Source: Acidobacteriota bacterium
GTDB taxonomy: Bacteria; Acidobacteriota; Terriglobia; Acidiferrales; UBA7541
Direction of reading: 5' to 3'
Assembly: GCA_021832085.1 (NCBI GenBank)
Contig: JAKBLM010000011.1
Location: 1-64,000 of the forward strand
Length of the DNA stretch: 64,000 bases
Shown: positions 27,596 to 36,766 of the stretch, piece after piece
Layout of the letters: each line of letters starts with the position of its first letter
Position numbering within the stretch: position 1 is the first letter of the stretch
The notes under the pieces: model-generated
The model's input: only the letters and a program-made list of their open reading frames with translations
What the model was told of the DNA's origin: nothing
Databases searched by the model: none
Position numbers and translations under genes: made by a program

Positions 27596-27641
27596 CTGTC
27601 AGTTTTGCCAGTGGTTTTCACCGGGCTGCTGGAACGAATAT
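27596..27641 (+). promoter_or_regulatory. Regulon site S10 upstream of the receiver-only gene
   Basis: CTGTCAGTTTTGCCAG spans 27596-27611, with one mismatch in the downstream half. After 23 bp comes CGAATAT, a weaker -10-like box at 27635-27641. The receiver-only ATG is at 27759. Confidence 0.58.
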
Positions 27642-27758
27642 GAAGATGCTTGTTTCGTTAATGGGGGACGATCAGTGGCGGGTGGACAGGTTGATACGCT
27701 GGCGACAATCTGTGGTCCGAGCCGCAAATCAGGCGGCGCGCCGCGGAGGACAAACAAA

Positions 27759-28151
27759 ATGAGCGTCTTGCTCGCCGACGATCACGAGGAAATTCTCCAA
27801 GCCGCCGTCGCTTTGCTCCAGTCTTCTTTCGAGATCGTCGGTACGGCCACGGATGGCCGGGCGTTGGTCGATTCCGCCCTGCGCTTGCAACCCGACGTGC
27901 TGGTCGTCGACATCTCGATGCCGCTTCTGAACGGTATCGAGTCCGTCAAACGCCTCCAGGAGGCTGGCTCGACCGCCAAAATCGTCTTCCTGACAGTGCA
28001 TGAGGATCCCGATTTTGCCCGCGCCGCCCTGGCGCTCGGCAAGGTCGGCTACGTTACGAAACCTCGCATGGCCTCCGATCTCATTCCGGCTATCCGAGAT
28101 GCCCTCGCCGGCCGCAGTTTCATCTCCCCGTCCGTTTCCCGCCAACTCTGA
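27759..28151 (+). CDS. Single-domain response regulator (receiver only)
   Basis: 130 residues from ATG 27759, with CGGAGGA upstream; the longer open frame lacks a binding site. It has LLADDHEE, phospho-acceptor D51 in LVVDISMP, Thr in VFLTVHED and Lys in YVTKPRM. It is closely similar to the receiver of the regulator just upstream but ends at ISPSVSRQL, where the linker to the HTH would start. I found no HTH remnant in any frame afterwards. It may act as a phosphate sink or competitor for the upstream kinase. It has its own regulon-type site, S10. Confidence 0.88.
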   Translation: MSVLLADDHEEILQAAVALLQSSFEIVGTATDGRALVDSALRLQPDVLVVDISMPLLNGIESVKRLQEAGSTAKIVFLTVHEDPDFARAALALGKVGYVTKPRMASDLIPAIRDALAGRSFISPSVSRQL

Positions 28152-28304
28152 TCCGCATCTCCCACAGGTCCGTTGACCGGAGGACTTTGATTGCCCTCCG
28201 CGATAAAGGGGCCAACCCGAGCTCAACACGCCCCGTCGGCCGCCCGGATGCGCACACACCCGCGCAACTGGAGTTGCGACGGGCTCTTCACTTGCCGCGG
28301 CAGA

Positions 28305-28943
28305 TTACCAGGTCGATTTCTTCTTTTTGCCGAGGTAGATCACCAAGCCGGTGGTCACTTGAAGGTTGTCCTGCCGGGTATTCAGGAAGTTGGTCATTAG
28401 GTATTCACCCTGCACCCGGATCGCGGCCCACTTGTTCATCTTGTAATCAATGCCGCCCCCAGCTGTCATCGCGAATTTCGTGTCCGGTTCGGAAACTTCC
28501 ATATACCCCCGGCTCACGTGCATGGCGCCGAACGTCGTGTCGGCAAACAGCGTGGCTTTCTGAAACTTCCGGTAGCTGAAAACCGGGCCGTAGGTGAAAT
28601 CCTGCGCCGTGACGTTGGTTCCCTTGAGCGTCCCGCCCCACGCGTTGAATTCAAACCGGCCGCCAAACCAGCTATTCAGGTTCTCCGTCAGCGAAAACGT
28701 GCCGCCGTTCAGTCCGAAACTCGAGCCGGTCCCGTTGAGATTGGCCCGCAGGTAGCTGTAGCCGCCGTAAAGTTCCCACTCGGCAAATGCCGGTCCTTTC
28801 GACTGCGGCTTTGTCTTTGCCTGCGTCTTCGCGCTGGAATGCGACAGCATCTTTGGAAGCAGCACCTTGCCCTCGGGAGTCTGTGCGTGGAGCGGCACAC
28901 AAAGCAGCAAGATGGCTGGAAGGAACCAAAGCACTCGCCTCAT
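28305..28943 (-). CDS. Small outer-membrane beta-barrel protein (OmpA/OmpW-like)
   Basis: 212 residues from ATG 28943, with AAGGAGA eight bases upstream. The signal peptide is VLWFLPAILLLCVPLHAQ. A basic linker is followed by an eight-strand-like barrel (WELYGGYSYLRANLNG, TYGPVFSYRKFQKATLF, FAMTAGGGIDYKMNKWAAIR) ending in LQVTTGLVIYLG before a Lys-rich tail. It matches acidobacterial porin-family barrels in form. The final residue is not the usual aromatic. No regulon site is visible upstream. Confidence 0.78.
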   Translation of the reverse strand: MRRVLWFLPAILLLCVPLHAQTPEGKVLLPKMLSHSSAKTQAKTKPQSKGPAFAEWELYGGYSYLRANLNGTGSSFGLNGGTFSLTENLNSWFGGRFEFNAWGGTLKGTNVTAQDFTYGPVFSYRKFQKATLFADTTFGAMHVSRGYMEVSEPDTKFAMTAGGGIDYKMNKWAAIRVQGEYLMTNFLNTRQDNLQVTTGLVIYLGKKKKSTW

Positions 28944-29072
28944 CAAATTGTCTCCTTGCGCGCATCCGCGCGGTCACCGGCATCGGCGAACGGACACTCC
29001 GCCTCCGACCGGAAGAACGAATTCATTCCCGTCACTCGCTTTTGAGAAACCTGTCGCACGCTACCGGTCCTT

Positions 29073-32000
29073 TCATTTCACCTGCAGGCTTACGGTCGTT
29101 GTCTTCGTGATCGACCCCGCCGTGCCCACCACGCTTACCTGGTAGGTTCCGGCCGGCGTCCCCGGGATCACTCCCGCCTTCGTGCCGCCATTGCACGCTG
29201 CCGAAAGCAGTGTGACCGTCAGGGCCAGCGCGAGCGCCGAGAGCGTCCGCCGCACTCGCAGCCCCGGCACTACCGCGCTCAGCAGCAGCGCGAGCAGCAG
29301 CAATCCCAGCCACACGGTCAATAGGATCCCCATTGGGCCGGTCGGTTCGATCGGCCATCTCGAAACCGGTGTGGGAGGCACAATGGTGCGCGCCCCGGTC
29401 GTGATCGCCAGCGTCACGTTCGTTGGGCCGCTGAGCGTCACCGGATTTGAAGAAGCCTCGCACGAGGCCGCTGCCGGCAAACCGCTGCAGGTCAGCCCGA
29501 CCGCCTGGGAAAATGTCCCGGTCGGCGTCAACGTCAGCGTGAAGTCCGCCGTCTGTCCCGCAGAAATCGTGGCGCTCGGTGGCTGCGCGCTCATCGTGAA
29601 GTCGTTTTGCACGCCGACCCCGGTGCCCGTCAGCATGACAATCTGCGGACTGCCCGGAGCATTGTCCGACAAGGTTAGCGCTCCGATGCTCGAGCCGGCG
29701 GCCTGCGGCGTGAACGTAACGTTGATCGTGCAGTTGGTTCCCGGCTGCAGTGGAGCCTTGGTGCAATCGTCGGTTTCCGAAAACGCTCCGCTGGCGACGA
29801 TGCTCGAAAAGGTGATCGCGATGGGGCCCTGATTGGTAGCCGTCACCGTCTGCACCGAACTCGCCACGCCTACGTCCTGGTTCCCGAAGGCCAGGTTCGT
29901 AGCCGAAAGCTCCAGCGTCGAAGTGCTTCCGCTCAGGCTGATCACTTGCGGACTGCCCGGCGCGGTGTCGCTGATGGCAACCTGGGCCACGCTGGTCCCG
30001 ATCGTTGTCGGCGTGAAGGTTACCGAAATCGTGCACTGCCCACCTGCCGGTAGCGAGGAGCCACAGGTGGTGGTCTCGGCGAACGCCGAGGCATTGGTAC
30101 CGGTGAGCGTAATCCCGTTGATCGTCAGCGGCCCGCCCTCGTTGGTCACTGTCACCGTCTGCGGCTGGCTGGTCGTGCCCACGCTCTGCGCCGAAAAGAC
30201 CAGTCCGGCCGGGTTCAGTGCCACTCCCGCCAGCGTGCTAACTTTCGATATGAAGGCATCGCAGTTGCCGCCCGAGGCGGCCTGCAGCGGATTCGCCAGC
30301 GGGAAATCAAGAGAGCACGTCTGCCCGGTCACATAGGCCGATCCGCTCGAATCGACCGCGATTGCGTTGGCAATATCGGTATTCGTGCCGCCCAGGTAGC
30401 TGGAATAGATCAGCCCTGTGCCCGTCGGATTGATCTTGGTGACGAAGGCGTCATCGTTGCCGCCTCCGTACTTCGGCTGGAAAGCGCCCTGCACGATCGG
30501 GAAATTCGTCGATACCGTCGACCCGGTGATGTAGGCGTCTCCAGAAGAATCGACCGCAACACCGTTCGCCTCGTCCGCAAGGCTCCCGCCGATGTACCGG
30601 AAATACACCAAGGAACCGGCTCCCGACGCCGCCGGATTCAGCTTCGCCACGAACGCGTCTCCGCCCCCGGCGTACGAATTGACTGGCGTGACCGGTCCCA
30701 GCGTAGCCGACGCCGTCACTCCGGCCACGTAGGCATTTCCCGAACTGTCGACGGCAACCGCGTTCGCCTGGTCGAGCCCGCTGCCCCCTAGATAAGTCGA
30801 ATAGAGCAACGAGGCCGCTCCCGTTGCGTTAGTGTTCACCTTCGTAAAGAACGCGTCACCCGCGCCTCCGTAAGCCGGATCGACGGCATTCAGCACCGGG
30901 AAATCGGAAGAATACGTCAAGCCGGCAACAAAGGCCTCGCCCGAGTTGTCGGTGCCAACGCCGTAAGCAACGTCCTCATTGCTCCCGCCCAAATACGTGG
31001 AATATTCGACGGTGGATCCCGTGGCGCTGAGGGTGATCAGGAAGGCGTCGGTGCCACCACCGTAGGTCTGCTGAAATCCCGTGTTCGTGGTCTGGATAAA
31101 AGACGGCCCGACGAAGGCATCAGTAGTCTGGCCAACAATGTACGCAATTCCACTCGTGTCTACCGCGATGGCATTGCAACTGACGTGCTGGTCATATCCG
31201 ACATAGCTGGAGTAAACAAGACCCGAACCGGCCGCGTTCAGTTTGCTGACGAACCCGTTCTGGACAATTAGGTGATGCGGATTGATCGTGGCTCCGCAGG
31301 CCCCGTCGGTACCGCAATTGGGAAAAGCCGCAAGCGGTGTCACCGGAAAGTTGGTCGAAGTCGTCGACCCCGTTACGTACGCGTCGCCGAGGAAATCGAC
31401 GGCTATTCCGTTCGCGATGTCCATGCTCGATCCGCCCAGGTAGGTGGAGTAGAGCAAGGTCGAGCCATCGGCGCTGATTTTCGACACGAATGCGTCCTGG
31501 GGAAAGTCCGTCGGCCCGCCGGCGCTCGGCTGTAACGGATGCGCCGTGGGGAAATTGGTGGAAAACGTTCCGCCAGCGATGAACGCCGTGTCGTCGCTCG
31601 CCACTGCGATCGAGTTCGCGACGTCAATATTGCTCCCGCCGAGGTAAGTCGAATAAGCCAGCGTCGGATCGATCACCAGTGGCCGAGCATGATCGTACTT
31701 CCCCAGGCGCACCGTCACCAGCCGCGCACCTTCGATTGCGTAGCGCGCGGGCACCAGATTCCTCTCGCCGTCCGCCTGCTGATAAGCGATGGGCTTGTGA
31801 AATTGCACCACCCCATTCGAGAGGCTCGCCTCAAGGTTCCCCGATTGGTCGATCCGCAGTTTCCGCGCCCCGTCGACGCGCAGCCGAATCTCTCGCGCCT
31901 GCCCGCCTGGCTCAATCTCAAACTCGTATTCCAGTTTCCCCTGTGTCCCAAAGTAGACCAGGTTGATGTCCGGGTAGACGCCGGACTCCATCACTTCCCG

Positions 32001-32540
32001 GTAGTTCGGGATGTTCGTGTGCCATTTCGAGGGCACGTTGCCAATCAGGTAGTTCGATTTGCCCGGCAGTTCGTCGCGCGCCACCATCCGCGCCGGTCTG
32101 CGAGCGCCCACCAGCGCCATCGAGAGAACCGAGGCCTTTTCGCCGTGCACAGCCGACCGCCGCTGCGGTCCCACAGCTTGCTTTGCGCCGCTGCGCCGTT
32201 TCTTCGGAGCACGCAACACTAGTACTGCCCGCCGCGGTGTCAGAAAAGTGAGGTAGCCGCTGCCGCGCGCCAGGAATCGCACCGGGTGGCTCGTCTGCCC
32301 CACATTCGGCTCAAACGCCATCGGCAACCGCCGGTACTCCTGCGCAATTACGCGGGAGCGTTTGGCGTTCGGGTGCGTCGAGGCCGCGGCTAAAGGAAGA
32401 CCGGTGGTGCGGAATGAAGGCGTTACAGCAACTTGTGCCCGGCTCAGTCCCCTCTCTCGCCGAAGGTGATTATGATGAAAAAGCAACAGGGCCCCGGCAA
32501 AGCAGAGTGTGATACAGACACCCAGCCCAATTCTGCGCAT
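29073..32540 (-). CDS. Giant SBBP-repeat surface protein with ASPM/Hydin-like domains
   Basis: 1155 residues from ATG 32540, with AAGGGAGA upstream. After a membrane or signal segment (IGLGVCITLCFAGALLLF) comes a conserved N-terminal region (FEPNVGQTSHPVRFLARGSG, YPDINLVYFGTQGKLEYEFE). About eight SBBP beta-propeller repeats follow, each with a form of YSTYLGGS..D.A..IAVDSSGNAYVTG. From about 790 there are two to three Hydin/choice-of-anchor-D type modules (FGNQDVGVASSVQTVTATNQ). Near the end come paired hydrophobic segments (MGILLTVWLGLLLLALLLSA; TLSALALALTVTLLSAAC) and a final short beta stretch. Such proteins are common in acidobacteria; the function is unknown, with surface display or adhesion likely. 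Confidence 0.85.
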   Translation of the reverse strand: MRRIGLGVCITLCFAGALLLFHHNHLRRERGLSRAQVAVTPSFRTTGLPLAAASTHPNAKRSRVIAQEYRRLPMAFEPNVGQTSHPVRFLARGSGYLTFLTPRRAVLVLRAPKKRRSGAKQAVGPQRRSAVHGEKASVLSMALVGARRPARMVARDELPGKSNYLIGNVPSKWHTNIPNYREVMESGVYPDINLVYFGTQGKLEYEFEIEPGGQAREIRLRVDGARKLRIDQSGNLEASLSNGVVQFHKPIAYQQADGERNLVPARYAIEGARLVTVRLGKYDHARPLVIDPTLAYSTYLGGSNIDVANSIAVASDDTAFIAGGTFSTNFPTAHPLQPSAGGPTDFPQDAFVSKISADGSTLLYSTYLGGSSMDIANGIAVDFLGDAYVTGSTTSTNFPVTPLAAFPNCGTDGACGATINPHHLIVQNGFVSKLNAAGSGLVYSSYVGYDQHVSCNAIAVDTSGIAYIVGQTTDAFVGPSFIQTTNTGFQQTYGGGTDAFLITLSATGSTVEYSTYLGGSNEDVAYGVGTDNSGEAFVAGLTYSSDFPVLNAVDPAYGGAGDAFFTKVNTNATGAASLLYSTYLGGSGLDQANAVAVDSSGNAYVAGVTASATLGPVTPVNSYAGGGDAFVAKLNPAASGAGSLVYFRYIGGSLADEANGVAVDSSGDAYITGSTVSTNFPIVQGAFQPKYGGGNDDAFVTKINPTGTGLIYSSYLGGTNTDIANAIAVDSSGSAYVTGQTCSLDFPLANPLQAASGGNCDAFISKVSTLAGVALNPAGLVFSAQSVGTTSQPQTVTVTNEGGPLTINGITLTGTNASAFAETTTCGSSLPAGGQCTISVTFTPTTIGTSVAQVAISDTAPGSPQVISLSGSTSTLELSATNLAFGNQDVGVASSVQTVTATNQGPIAITFSSIVASGAFSETDDCTKAPLQPGTNCTINVTFTPQAAGSSIGALTLSDNAPGSPQIVMLTGTGVGVQNDFTMSAQPPSATISAGQTADFTLTLTPTGTFSQAVGLTCSGLPAAASCEASSNPVTLSGPTNVTLAITTGARTIVPPTPVSRWPIEPTGPMGILLTVWLGLLLLALLLSAVVPGLRVRRTLSALALALTVTLLSAACNGGTKAGVIPGTPAGTYQVSVVGTAGSITKTTTVSLQVK

Positions 32541-33012
32541 GCAATTCTCCCTTTGGGTCCGAATCAAACTCACGACCACATGAACACAGGCCCCGCTCTT
32601 GCAGCGCTTTACCGCTGCCTCGCGTTGCGCATGTTTGCCAAAATCATCAGGAAAATCAATGAATACGAGTTTCCGGTGTGTCGTATCAGCAAGTGTCTGT
32701 ATGGGATTGTGGGCGCAAGTCAGACTCCGGATCTGACCCATTCGCCGTCGGCAAATACACCTTTCCGCTACGGGTCTTGCCGCTTTAGCTTTAATTGTCT
32801 GCCGGAAATATGATCGTCGCGCAAACGGCCAGGTCACAAAAGTGTTTCTCAGTCCGAGAGTGTCCGTCTGAATACGGCAACGCGGGGCGAGCGCCTGAGT
32901 CCTTCATGTCGGCCGCCCTTCGCGGCCATGCCGCTGCTTGCGGCCGGGAACCGACACGTATCGCCCCGCGTTCGCTGGTGCGATGGGCTACCTTACAACG
33001 GCCGAGCCATCC
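32541..33012. other. Gene-free stretch upstream of the SBBP gene
   Basis: This 472-bp stretch separates two minus-strand genes and must hold the SBBP promoter. It is AT-richer than its surroundings around 32630-32820. I see no regulon palindrome, tRNA or clear hairpin, and no open frame with a ribosome binding site. Confidence 0.5.
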
Positions 33013-33366
33013 TCAGGCTTCGACCGAAACGGGGCGCCGCAGCCGCTTCCGTTTCCATTCGTAGTCTTTCCGCGAGAGGCGCTGGCGCTTGTTCACCTGG
33101 AGTTCCATCTCGTCAAAGGCCCTGCGCAGGGCAAAACGTGCTTCGTTGTTGCTGGCCGAGGCGTGGAGTGTGGCCGAGGGCAGCTTCAGATTGAGGGTAA
33201 CGATGTAGGTGTGCTTGCGGGAGTTTTTCTCGTAGCAGGCATGGAGCGAAATCGCATCCGGGTCATAGCGCTCCAGCCAGCGATCCATTTTGCCAGCGTA
33301 CCGTGCAATATCCTGCTCGATTTGAGGGCGAAAGTCGTCGCACTTGTACTGAACGCTTAGGTTCAT
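33013..33366 (-). CDS. Ribosome hibernation promoting factor-like protein (short HPF)
   Basis: 117 residues with AAGGAG upstream of ATG 33366. The sequence fits the HPF/YfiA (S30AE) N-terminal domain: an early strand MNLSVQYKCDDFRPQI, a helix, then HTYIVTLNLKLPSATLHASA and a basic helix FDEMELQVNKRQRL. The C-terminal dimerisation domain of long HPF is absent. The protein would bind the 30S subunit and help inactivate ribosomes in starvation. It is divergent from the DUF72 gene. Confidence 0.8.
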   Translation of the reverse strand: MNLSVQYKCDDFRPQIEQDIARYAGKMDRWLERYDPDAISLHACYEKNSRKHTYIVTLNLKLPSATLHASASNNEARFALRRAFDEMELQVNKRQRLSRKDYEWKRKRLRRPVSVEA

Positions 33367-33598
33367 CGCGAACTCCTTCCGGTGGAAAAATCTGAGGATC
33401 GTAAGCGTGGACCGGTTTCTGCATGATTGGACTTCACCGGCACTTTCAGCATAGCTCCCGGCTGCCCTCGAATCAACGCCTCGCTGAAATCTCTTTCCGC
33501 TGCTGCTGTTAGCTGTTGCGTTTCAGGCAGTTACCTGCCAAGAAATCCCCGCAATTGACACCGCGCCCGAATCCCCTTAGCCTCGAATTTCTCCGTCC

Positions 33599-34522
33599 AT
33601 GACCCGATCGAGCGAGTCCGCGCACCCGCAAGCCCGCATCCGCGTCGGGCCGGCTGGCTGGTCCTACGCCGACTGGGCCGGGGTGGTCTATCCGTCGCAT
33701 CGCGGCCCGGATTTTCACGAAGCGAGCTACCTCGCCCGCTATTTCGACACGATCGAGATCAATACGTCTTTCTACCAGCCGCCGCGGCCCGAGATGGCCC
33801 GCCGCTGGGTCGAGCGCGTCTCGTTCAATCCGAATTTCCTCTTCACTGCCAAGCTCTGGCAGCGCTTCACCCATGAAACCGAAGCCACCCCCGACGATGT
33901 GCGCGCCTTCCGCGCCGGCATCGATCCGCTTGCCGATGCCGGCCGCCTGGGCGCCCTGCTCCTGCAGTTCCCTTTCTCGTTCCACAACACACCGGAAAAT
34001 CAAGCGCGCCTGGAAAAGTTGATTCAGGATTTCGGTCTGTATCCGCTGGTGGTCGAGGTCCGCCACTCCACCTGGAACAAACGCGAGTTCTTTCACATGC
34101 TCCACGAGCGCGGCGTCGGCTTCTGCAACATCGACCAGCCGGTGATCGGCCGCTCGATGCGGCCCTCCGAACGCGCCACCGCCCCGGTCGGCTACATTCG
34201 CCTTCACGGCCGCCGCTACGACACATGGTTCAGCGACGATCCCGCCTCGCCGCCGGAGGAGCGCTACAACTACCTCTATTCTGCGAAGGAACTCGAGCCT
34301 TGGGCCGAGCGCGCCCGCCACGTCGCCGCGAGCACCCGCACCACCTTCGTTATCACCAACAATCATTTCCAGGGCAAAGCCGTCGTCAACGCCCTGGAAC
34401 TGATCAATCTCCTCACCGGCGCCAAAATCGACGTCCCCGAACCTTTGCGCCACCACTACCCCGAACTCAACCAGATCGCCAGCCAACCCGAACGCGAACC
34501 CACCCTTTTCCCCGAGATGTGA
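33599..34522 (+). CDS. DUF72 family protein
   Basis: 307 residues. The DUF72 signature is present from the start: IRVGPAGWSYADWAGVVYP, FDTIEINTSFYQPPRPEM, FTAKLWQRFTHE, a Glu/His-bearing LVVEVRHSTWNKREF, and YIRLHGRRYDTW. The fold is TIM-barrel-like; no catalytic activity has been firmly assigned. The C-terminal region keeps FVITNNHFQGKAVVNALEL. It is convergent with the zinc-ribbon gene. Confidence 0.9.
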   Translation: MTRSSESAHPQARIRVGPAGWSYADWAGVVYPSHRGPDFHEASYLARYFDTIEINTSFYQPPRPEMARRWVERVSFNPNFLFTAKLWQRFTHETEATPDDVRAFRAGIDPLADAGRLGALLLQFPFSFHNTPENQARLEKLIQDFGLYPLVVEVRHSTWNKREFFHMLHERGVGFCNIDQPVIGRSMRPSERATAPVGYIRLHGRRYDTWFSDDPASPPEERYNYLYSAKELEPWAERARHVAASTRTTFVITNNHFQGKAVVNALELINLLTGAKIDVPEPLRHHYPELNQIASQPEREPTLFPEM

Positions 34523-34724
34523 TTTTTTCGCTTCCCGTAGTGCCGTCTGCCCGCACGCTCCCACCGATGACTTAAGCAGGTGCGCTCAGCGAAATCCCAG
34601 GCGAATGCGCGCACTCGTGCCTGGCCCACGCGGCGTTAACGCTCGTAGAGTAATAGCCGAATTACAAGGGAAATGCGACGACGAGACCTACGGCTTGCGG
34701 CGGCCCAGACTTGCGACCTCGGCC

Positions 34725-35186
34725 TTACTTCTTGAACAGATCCTCGAACGCCTTGCGCGCGTCAGTCGGACGCGCGCCGCCGTTCGTCGGCACCGGCGCC
34801 GACTGCGTCGTCACTGGCGAAGTATCCTTTTCGACGGTCATCCGGAATTCGAAGAACGTGCAATCATTCCGCGCATTCTTGTTCCCGATCCGATCGGGAA
34901 TCGGCTGGGTGCACTCGAAACGTGCTCCGGTGTCGAAATGAACACACTGCTTGCAACTGTGGAGTTCCGCCTGGCAACGCGGGCACTGGCCGGTCGGGTC
35001 GAAACCCGCCAGGAGCACCGCGCCGCAATTGGCGCAACGGGCGCGCAGCACCGTGCCCACCATCCGCGGCGTCTTCGGGCCCAACCGTTCCTGGCGTGCC
35101 GGCCGTGGTTCGGGCGGCCGACGATCCTTCGGCGACTCCTCCCGGTCGTTGCTCATGTAACCCCTATGCTTATACTTCCGCTCCAT
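34725..35186 (-). CDS. Cys-rich zinc-ribbon protein
   Basis: 153 residues from ATG 35186, with GGAGG upstream. The first 45 residues are charged and Pro/Arg-rich. A zinc-ribbon-like pair (CANCGAVL...CPRC) is followed by a second Cys cluster (CKQCVHFD...C...C), eight cysteines in all at about 51-109. The C-terminal 45 residues are disordered in character. I do not know its function. It lies 152 bp after hpnE on the same strand and could be the last gene of the hopanoid transcript. Confidence 0.7.
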   Translation of the reverse strand: MERKYKHRGYMSNDREESPKDRRPPEPRPARQERLGPKTPRMVGTVLRARCANCGAVLLAGFDPTGQCPRCQAELHSCKQCVHFDTGARFECTQPIPDRIGNKNARNDCTFFEFRMTVEKDTSPVTTQSAPVPTNGGARPTDARKAFEDLFKK

Positions 35187-35338
35187 CCTTTTCCTCCGGG
35201 GGAAGACTCATCATTATGACCTATCGAGGAATGCGCCGGCGTTTTACCGTGGACTCCCGACGGGCAATCCAACCAGAGCGACTGCTTCCGGCCCTCGGCC
35301 GGGTGCCTGTAAAAACTCCCCTGTTCCTGCTCCTCCAG

Positions 35339-36766
35339 CTACGAACGAACCAGCATTTGGACAAACCCCTCAGGCGGCAAATCTGGCTGGAGGAAAGTGC
35401 GGTGCTGGCCCGCGCGGCTCAAAATGGCCTGAGCGGCCAGATATCCGCTGCGGACTGCACTCTCCATTGTCGCAGGCCAACCCGTTCTCGTCCAGTCCCC
35501 AGCAAGGAAAAGTTGTCGTATCGGACTCTGCGCCTCGGGCCGCCAGCGGTCCACTCCCAGCGCCGGCGAAAAGGTCGCCGCGGTCTCCTTCACTACCGTC
35601 GCCTTCACCATCCGCGCCGTCCGCGTCACCGGCAGCACCTCGCCGAGTTCCTTCCGCACCAGCTCGATGATTTCCTGCCTCGACCGCGAAACCAGGTCGT
35701 ACGATGCGCTGATCACCACCTGCAGGTATTGGCCTTGCCCGCCCGGACCATTGCCGCTCCCGTTTGCGGCCGCCTCCAGCAGCCGCGTCTTGTTGAAGAT
35801 CCACTGGCTTTCCATCCCCATCAGTGCCAGAAACGGTTCCTGCGTCACTTCGCGGTCAAACCACAGGTGCACGCCCGTGATCGGCGAACTGCCGAACTGC
35901 CGCAGTTGCCCGAATACCGGTTCCCGCTCCACTACTTCGGCCGGCAGCAGATCGAGCAGTGCACTGTGTGGTACCGCGGACACATAGGCGTCGGCCGCCT
36001 CTTCGCTGCCATCCTCGAGCACGAGCCCCACCACACGGCCCTCCTCGATGCTGAAGCCGGAAACGCGCGCTCGCGTCCGAATCTCCCCGCCGCGCTGCTC
36101 CAGCGCGCTGCGGCAGCCGGCGTACAGCTCGCCCAGCGGCACTGCGGGCACGCCGATCCGGTAGCCGGCGTGGTTCATCAGGAAACCTTTCCAAAAAACA
36201 TCGATGCCGTACTGCGCCTGCGTCCGATCGAGTTCCTCGTCAAGCGCGCTCACCAGCACCACGCGCCAGAACCGCTCGATCGCCCCCGGCGTCTGCCGCT
36301 GCTCTCGCAGCCATTCGAGCATTGTCGCCGCCGTCGCGCCCTCCGGCCGTCCGCCGCTGCGCAGGATCGCCATCAGCGCGCGCGCGATGGCGAGTTTATC
36401 GGCCACGCTCAGCCCGCGAAAACACGCGAACGACGGCCCTAGGTGCAACGGCGCCGGCAGCGGCCACGGGCCGATGCGCGAGATCCGGCCGCTACGATCG
36501 GCAAAGGCCAGCCGCTCGAAATACCGGATCTTTTCCTGCGCCCCTACGCGTCCGTAGAAATCCTCCAGGTTCGTGCAGCAGCCCAGTGTCACGTGCTGGC
36601 AGTTGTCGATTTCCGTGCCGTCGGGAAGTGTGTAGGATGCGGCGCGCCCGCCAAGGTGCGGCCGCTTTTCCAGCAGCCGGACACGCCAGCCGGCCTCAGC
36701 GAGTGCGATGGCGGAGGAGAGCCCAGCCAAGCCCCCGCCAACTACGATCACGCTGCTTGAATTCAT
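35339..36766 (-). CDS. hpnE: Hydroxysqualene dehydroxylase HpnE
   Basis: 475 residues. The N-terminal FAD dinucleotide-binding loop is VVGGGLAGLSSAIALAE, then LLEKRPHLGGRAASYTLPDG, as in the HpnE/phytoene-desaturase-like family. FWRVVLVSALDEELDRTQAQ and the late FLAGDWTRTGWPATMESAVR (FAD end loop) fit HpnE. It reduces hydroxysqualene to squalene, the last step of the HpnCDE route. Its start lies 71 bp inside the end of hpnD, so the two are read as one unit. Confidence 0.92.
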   Translation of the reverse strand: MNSSSVIVVGGGLAGLSSAIALAEAGWRVRLLEKRPHLGGRAASYTLPDGTEIDNCQHVTLGCCTNLEDFYGRVGAQEKIRYFERLAFADRSGRISRIGPWPLPAPLHLGPSFACFRGLSVADKLAIARALMAILRSGGRPEGATAATMLEWLREQRQTPGAIERFWRVVLVSALDEELDRTQAQYGIDVFWKGFLMNHAGYRIGVPAVPLGELYAGCRSALEQRGGEIRTRARVSGFSIEEGRVVGLVLEDGSEEAADAYVSAVPHSALLDLLPAEVVEREPVFGQLRQFGSSPITGVHLWFDREVTQEPFLALMGMESQWIFNKTRLLEAAANGSGNGPGGQGQYLQVVISASYDLVSRSRQEIIELVRKELGEVLPVTRTARMVKATVVKETAATFSPALGVDRWRPEAQSPIRQLFLAGDWTRTGWPATMESAVRSGYLAAQAILSRAGQHRTFLQPDLPPEGFVQMLVRS

